DNA from: JBALVT01 sp045110675
GTDB lineage: Bacteria > Pseudomonadota > Gammaproteobacteria > Pseudomonadales > Halieaceae
Length of the DNA stretch: 64,000 nucleotides
Direction: 5' to 3'
NCBI GenBank assembly: GCA_045110675.1
Contig: JBGCGJ010000002.1
Location: 1 to 64,000, forward strand
Part shown: piece after piece, positions 59,708 through 64,000 of the stretch
How the letters are laid out: the number at the start of each line of letters is the position of its first letter
Position numbering within the stretch: the stretch's first letter is position 1
Made by a program: the position numbers and the translations under genes
The notes under the pieces: model-generated
The model's input: only the letters and a program-made list of their open reading frames with translations
What the model was told of the DNA's origin: nothing
Databases searched by the model: none

Positions 59708-62467
59708 ATGCCTGTTATTCAAATAGACGGCCGGGAATACCAAGTAAATGCGGGAGACAATCTCCTTCAGGCCTGTCTGTCTCTGGGTTTGGATCTACCC
59801 TATTTCTGCTGGCATCCGGCGATGGGGTCGATTGGTGCCTGTCGTCAATGCGCAGTGGTTCAGTATCAAAACGCCGAGGATCAGCGAGGCCGAATTGTAA
59901 TGGCTTGCATGACACCTGTGACAGATGGCGCAATCATTTCTTTATCTGGTGACAAAGCTAGAGGGTTTCGAGAAGCCATCGTCGAATCGCTAATGCTAAA
60001 CCACCCCCACGACTGCCCGGTTTGTGCAGAGGGCGGCGAGTGTCATCTGCAAGACATGACGGTGATGGTTGGCCATCGAGATCGACACTATCGTGGCTTA
60101 AAGAATACTCACCGCAATCAGTATCTCGGGCCACTGATACACCACGAGATGAACAGGTGCATCACCTGTTATCGCTGCACACGATACTATCGCGACTATG
60201 CGGGCGGTACCGATTTAGCGGCAATGGCTGCCCACGATCACATTTATTTTGGCCGTCAAGAAGACGGTGTCTTACAGAGCGAGTTCGCGGGTAACCTGGT
60301 AGAAGTCTGCCCGACGGGAGTGTTCACAGACAAAACACTAGTGCACGAGTACACTAGAAAATGGGATTTACAATCTGCCCCCTCAGTTTGCACAGGCTGC
60401 GCCGTTGGTTGCAATACATTGCCCGGTGAGCGCTATGGGAAGCTCAAACGTGTACACAACCGCTTCAATGCGGAGGTGAACGGGTATTTCCTCTGCGATC
60501 GAGGGCGTTTCGGCGCTGGGTTTGTGAACGACGCGAAACGTTTCGATTATCCAGGCTTGCGCAATGCCGACGGCCAGTTCGATGCTATCAATCATAATCA
60601 GGCAATCAAATCTCTAACACAGTACTGTGCTCAAGGAGGTGTAGCGGGAATTGGATCTCCACGCGCATCTGTGGAGTCAAATTACCTTTTGAGAAGTTTG
60701 GTAGGTCCTGAAAATTTCTGTCCTGGTTTCAGTGCGGCAGAACAAGCACTGATCAATACAGCGTTGGAATTACAACAAACTACCAAGGCAGTGATACCCG
60801 ATGTAAAAACCATTGAGTCTGCGGACGCCATATTTGTTCTCGGCGAGGATATCACCAACACTGCTCCGCGCATCGCGCTTGCGCTGCGACAAAGCGTGCG
60901 CAACAAAGCTTATGAACTGGCAGCACAACTAAGGCTTGAGCCCTGGCAAGACGCAGCGGTTCGCAATCTGGCCCAAGACCAACTCAGTCCGCTGTTCATT
61001 GCAAGCGTGGCGGATACAAGGCTGGATGACGTAGCCAAGGAAACAATTCATCTTGCACCGGATGACATCGCGCGTCTGGGTTTGGCAGTAGCAGCAGAAA
61101 TAACTGGCAACGGCGACAACCCAATCGCCAATGTCGAACAGGGCCATGCCAAAACCATCGCCGAGGCACTAGGTCGAGCGGAGCGCCCGCTGATCGTCTG
61201 CGGTACCGGATGTGGAAGTACGCAGATTTTGTTCGCAGCGGCACAGATCGCCAATGCCCTCTGCCTGGGCAGCAATCGCGCGATGTTGTGCATTGCAGTG
61301 CCGGAAGCCAACAGCTTGGGTCAAGCCATGCTTGCAGGACCGGACGCACCCAATCTAAAGGTATTTACAGAGCGCGCTAGCGCAGGAGACCTGCAAACAT
61401 TAGTCGTACTCGAGAACGATTTGTATCGACGGGGTTCAGGTTCTGAAATTGATGCTCTGTTGAAAAACGTACCAAACATCATTGCATTAGATACGCTGGA
61501 CAACAAAACGCTTTCAGCGAGCTCACTTGCACTGCCTGCGGCAAGCTTCGTAGAAGCTGAAGGTACGCTGATTAGCATGGAAGGGCGCGCACAACGCTAT
61601 TTCCCTGTCTTTTTGCCAACGGAAGGACGTAGAGCTAGTTGGGTCTGGCTACTAACTGCACTCAAAAAAATGGGTCGTGCGGAATTCAAAAATCTCGATC
61701 TGTTCGATGACGTCACCAATGCTTGCGCTAGCGAGATTACTCCTCTTGCCAGTATTGCCGCTGCTGCACCCGATCATCTATACCGCAATGCCGGTGTAAA
61801 AATACCTCGGCAGCCTCATCGCTACAGCGGACGTACCGCAATGCGTGCAAATTTGTCGGTTCATGAGCCGAAGCAGCCAGATGACGACGAGTCTCCTCTT
61901 GTTTTTTCCATGGAGGGTTTGAATCAATCACAGCCCGGATCTCTACTGCCCTATGTGTGGTCCCCGGGTTGGAATTCAAATCAGTCCTTGCATAAGTTTC
62001 AATCTGAGGTGGGCGGCCCCCTGAAGGGCGGTACCGCAGGTATCAGATTACTACTGCCGTCTAGTCTTTCTACCACTGTAAGTGACAGTGAAGTTCCACC
62101 AGCGTTTGCAGCTCGCCAGGGGCAGTGGCAACTGGTGACCAGGCACAGAATTTTCGGCAGTGACGAGCTGAGCGCTCTCAGTAAAGGGCTTAGTGAACTA
62201 GTTGAACCGGGATCCATTGAAATCAGCAGTTCCGACGCCTCAATATTAGGCGTGATTGACGGGGACGGGGTGGACGTAGCGAGCGGTGTAGCAACGCTCG
62301 AAGTGAAAATCAACGACAGTATCGCCGAAGGGTGTGTCGCCTACAGCGTGGGACTACCGGGCACGTTCGATCTAACAGCGGGGGATTGGGTAACACTGAA
62401 AAAAGCCGATCAGTGGCAACACCGAAAACCGCAATTGATCAGTTCCGACGGAGTCGCTCATGTCTGA
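59708..62467 (+). CDS. nuoG: NADH-quinone oxidoreductase subunit G
   Basis: 919 residues, the usual long gammaproteobacterial form. The N-terminal 2Fe-2S ligands are in WHPAMGSIGACRQCAVVQYQ; further cluster motifs are CPVCAEGGECHLQDM, CITCYRCTRYYRDY and the extra 4Fe-4S set beginning CTGCAVGCN. The molybdopterin-like domain fills the rest without a working cofactor site. The ATG follows the nuoF stop directly. Confidence 0.96.
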   Translation: MPVIQIDGREYQVNAGDNLLQACLSLGLDLPYFCWHPAMGSIGACRQCAVVQYQNAEDQRGRIVMACMTPVTDGAIISLSGDKARGFREAIVESLMLNHPHDCPVCAEGGECHLQDMTVMVGHRDRHYRGLKNTHRNQYLGPLIHHEMNRCITCYRCTRYYRDYAGGTDLAAMAAHDHIYFGRQEDGVLQSEFAGNLVEVCPTGVFTDKTLVHEYTRKWDLQSAPSVCTGCAVGCNTLPGERYGKLKRVHNRFNAEVNGYFLCDRGRFGAGFVNDAKRFDYPGLRNADGQFDAINHNQAIKSLTQYCAQGGVAGIGSPRASVESNYLLRSLVGPENFCPGFSAAEQALINTALELQQTTKAVIPDVKTIESADAIFVLGEDITNTAPRIALALRQSVRNKAYELAAQLRLEPWQDAAVRNLAQDQLSPLFIASVADTRLDDVAKETIHLAPDDIARLGLAVAAEITGNGDNPIANVEQGHAKTIAEALGRAERPLIVCGTGCGSTQILFAAAQIANALCLGSNRAMLCIAVPEANSLGQAMLAGPDAPNLKVFTERASAGDLQTLVVLENDLYRRGSGSEIDALLKNVPNIIALDTLDNKTLSASSLALPAASFVEAEGTLISMEGRAQRYFPVFLPTEGRRASWVWLLTALKKMGRAEFKNLDLFDDVTNACASEITPLASIAAAAPDHLYRNAGVKIPRQPHRYSGRTAMRANLSVHEPKQPDDDESPLVFSMEGLNQSQPGSLLPYVWSPGWNSNQSLHKFQSEVGGPLKGGTAGIRLLLPSSLSTTVSDSEVPPAFAARQGQWQLVTRHRIFGSDELSALSKGLSELVEPGSIEISSSDASILGVIDGDGVDVASGVATLEVKINDSIAEGCVAYSVGLPGTFDLTAGDWVTLKKADQWQHRKPQLISSDGVAHV

Positions 62468-63413
62468 GTTGGGCACCATCGGTTTCGGCTTGTTTATTAT
62501 TCTCGCTGCGGTGGGCGGCGCAGCTTTTTTGACCTGGTTCGAACGACGGCTACTCGGAGTGTGGCAGGATCGCTATGGTCCCAATCGTCTCGGCCCCTTC
62601 GGTGTATTTCAGGTTTTGGCAGATATGCTAAAGCTGCTTACCAAAGACGACTGGATACCACCCTTTGCCGACAGGGTCGTGTTCGTTTTTGCACCCACCG
62701 CCATTGTCGTAGCGATGATGTTGGGTTTTGCCGTGGTGCCGTTTGGGCCTGATTTATATGTGATCGATCTTAATATCGGACTGTTGTTTTTCCTGGGTAT
62801 GACATCGCTGGCAGTTTACAGCGTTCTACTAGGGGGCCTGGCATCCAACAACAAATACGCGCTGTTAGGGGGCCTTCGCAGTGCAGCGCAAATGGTCAGC
62901 TATGAAGTGTTCATGGGCCTCTCGCTTATGGGCGTCGTGATGCTGACCGGAAGCTTTAGCATGCGCGACATCGTAGAGGCGCAGCGCGACATGTGGTACT
63001 GCGTTCCACAATTTCTTGGGCTCTACGTGTTTATCATCGCAGGGATCGCGGAGAGTCATCGACTGCCCTTCGATCTGCCGGAAGCCGAACACGAACTAAC
63101 CGCTGGATTTCACACCGAATACGGAGGCATGAAGTTTGCCATGTTCATGCTGGGTGAATACCTGGGCTTGATACTAATATGCAGCATGATCGCCACTCTC
63201 TTTTTTGGCGGTTGGCTTGGACCCTGGCTACCTCCTGTCGTGTGGTTCTTTCTAAAAGTTGGCGTACTAATCTGCTTTTTCATTCTTCTGCGTGCTGCCA
63301 TCCCGAGACCGCGTTATGACCAACTGATGTCCCTGGGTTGGAAATACATGCTGCCGCTCACACTCGTTAACTTGTTAATTACCGGCGCAATTGCGCTGGC
63401 AATGGAGGGATAG
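62460..63413 (+). CDS. nuoH: NADH-quinone oxidoreductase subunit H
   Basis: 317 residues with eight membrane helices. The quinone-site loops are WFERRLLGVWQDRYGPNRLG and AESHRLPFDLPEAEHELTAG, followed by FHTEYGGMKFAMFMLGEY. The ATG overlaps the end of nuoG by 8 nt, so the two are translationally coupled. Confidence 0.97.
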   Translation: MSELGTIGFGLFIILAAVGGAAFLTWFERRLLGVWQDRYGPNRLGPFGVFQVLADMLKLLTKDDWIPPFADRVVFVFAPTAIVVAMMLGFAVVPFGPDLYVIDLNIGLLFFLGMTSLAVYSVLLGGLASNNKYALLGGLRSAAQMVSYEVFMGLSLMGVVMLTGSFSMRDIVEAQRDMWYCVPQFLGLYVFIIAGIAESHRLPFDLPEAEHELTAGFHTEYGGMKFAMFMLGEYLGLILICSMIATLFFGGWLGPWLPPVVWFFLKVGVLICFFILLRAAIPRPRYDQLMSLGWKYMLPLTLVNLLITGAIALAMEG

Positions 63414-63417
63414 CGGA

Positions 63418-63945
63418 ATGCTTAAATCCCTTAGAAGTCAACTCACAACCATCTGGACGATATTGCAGCATAGCTTCACATCTGCAGAAACAGTTCAATA
63501 CCCGGAGCAAAAACCCTACTTAGCTCCACGCTATCGCGGTCGGATTGTGCTAACAAATGATCCAGATGGAGACGAACGCTGTGTGGCATGCAACTTGTGC
63601 GCCGTGGCCTGCCCTGTCGATTGTATCGCACTACAACAAGGTGTGAGAGACGATGGACGTTGGTATCCGGAATTTTTCCGGATTAATTTTTCGCGCTGCA
63701 TTATGTGTGGTATGTGTGAAGAGGCATGCCCAACCAACGCTATTCAACTCACTCCCGATTTTGAAATGTGTGAGTATGATCGACAAAATATGGTCTATGA
63801 AAAAGAACATCTGCAGATCAATGGCACGGGGAAATATCACGACTACAATTTTTATCGAGTGTCTGGATTGGCAATCGAGGGAAAAGACAAGGGGCAGGCT
63901 AAAAACGAAGCGCAACCCATTGATGTAAAGAGCCTGCTGCCATGA
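63418..63945 (+). CDS. nuoI: NADH-quinone oxidoreductase subunit I
   Basis: 175 residues from the ATG at 63418 (GGAGGGATAGCGGA upstream). Two 4Fe-4S motifs are intact: CVACNLCAVACPVDCI and CIMCGMCEEACPTNAI. The amphipathic N-terminus anchors it to the membrane arm. It starts 4 nt after nuoH and overlaps nuoJ. Confidence 0.97.
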   Translation: MLKSLRSQLTTIWTILQHSFTSAETVQYPEQKPYLAPRYRGRIVLTNDPDGDERCVACNLCAVACPVDCIALQQGVRDDGRWYPEFFRINFSRCIMCGMCEEACPTNAIQLTPDFEMCEYDRQNMVYEKEHLQINGTGKYHDYNFYRVSGLAIEGKDKGQAKNEAQPIDVKSLLP

Positions 63946-64000
63946 TGGAGGTACTTTTCTATATTGCTTCGATCGTCGCACTGTCCGCTACCGGGCTCGC
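63942..64000 (+). CDS. nuoJ: NADH-quinone oxidoreductase subunit J, start only
   Basis: About 19 residues up to the window edge (MMEVLFYIASIVALSATGLA), a first membrane helix. The ATG at 63942 overlaps the nuoI stop (ATGA); a second ATG follows directly. The position after nuoI identifies it. Confidence 0.85.
   Translation, partial: MMEVLFYIASIVALSATGL

Noticed and set aside
1..64000. CRISPR arrays, tRNA or rRNA genes, insertion sequences
   Set aside because: I looked for spaced direct repeats, cloverleaf-like ends and transposase motifs and saw none.

Overview
The window looks like chromosome of a marine-type gammaproteobacterium related to the Cellvibrionales/Pseudomonas group. This is inferred from gene order and families, not from any search: purA-hisZ-DUF2065-hflC-hflK-hflX-hfq-miaA-mutL-amiB-tsaE-nnr, then queG, orn, rsgA and psd, and a nuo operon with fused nuoCD. 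I see no rRNA, tRNA, CRISPR array, transposase or integrase.

Region 1 (1-2570): the end of an exopolysaccharide-type locus, with the N-terminus of an outer-membrane beta-barrel protein, a Wzy/O-antigen-ligase-like membrane protein and a small secreted protein of unknown function closed by a clear terminator.

Region 2 (2662-12019): the most interesting part, a lasso-peptide (RiPP) cluster of unusual make-up. It has two asparagine-synthetase-like cyclases (C1 5231-7108, C2 10065-11810), one transglutaminase-like leader peptidase (B2, 3563-4036), two HprK-like kinases (2662-3570 and 4033-4911), an ABC exporter (8413-10059) and a PRMT-like methyltransferase carrying a C-terminal PqqD/RRE domain (7123-8265). 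The RRE fusion appears to replace the missing stand-alone B1 protein. I find two precursors. A1 (4942-5181) has a canonical lasso leader, a Gly1...Asp8 ring signature and a tail made of Gly-Met repeats. A2 (11840-12019, 59 codons, GTG start) is short and easily missed. It lies directly upstream of C2 and has a second leader type, a Gly1...Glu9 ring signature, two tail cysteines and a C-terminal serine. No isopeptidase or TonB receptor accompanies them. A PEP-CTERM/VPLPA-type secreted protein (12126-12839), with a good promoter and a CRP-like site, lies next to the cluster.

Region 3 (12975-32016): mostly minus-strand housekeeping genes for purine and histidine synthesis, the HflKC protease modulator, RNA chaperone, tRNA modification, mismatch repair, cell-wall amidase, metabolite repair, small-RNA degradation, ribosome assembly and phosphatidylethanolamine synthesis. 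One plus-strand Sel1/SPOR gene is inserted between hflC and the DUF2065 gene.

Region 4 (32017-54430): mixed metabolic and accessory genes: RNase II family, asnS, an SDR, a PPOX-fold protein, a transglutaminase/TPR lipoprotein, cysH, a BASS transporter, an orphan ParA-like ATPase, an Fe-alcohol dehydrogenase, an FKBP, DUF924, NUDIX, cinA, pdxH, GNAT, ggt with an amidohydrolase, DUF2288, an MBL hydrolase, a dicarboxylate symporter and a Kazal-type lipoprotein. A compound palindromic element with perfect 23-nt arms lies at 51660-51757.

Region 5 (55046-64000): the respiratory complex I operon nuoA-B-CD-E-F-G-H-I and the start of nuoJ, tightly packed with overlapping start/stop codons.
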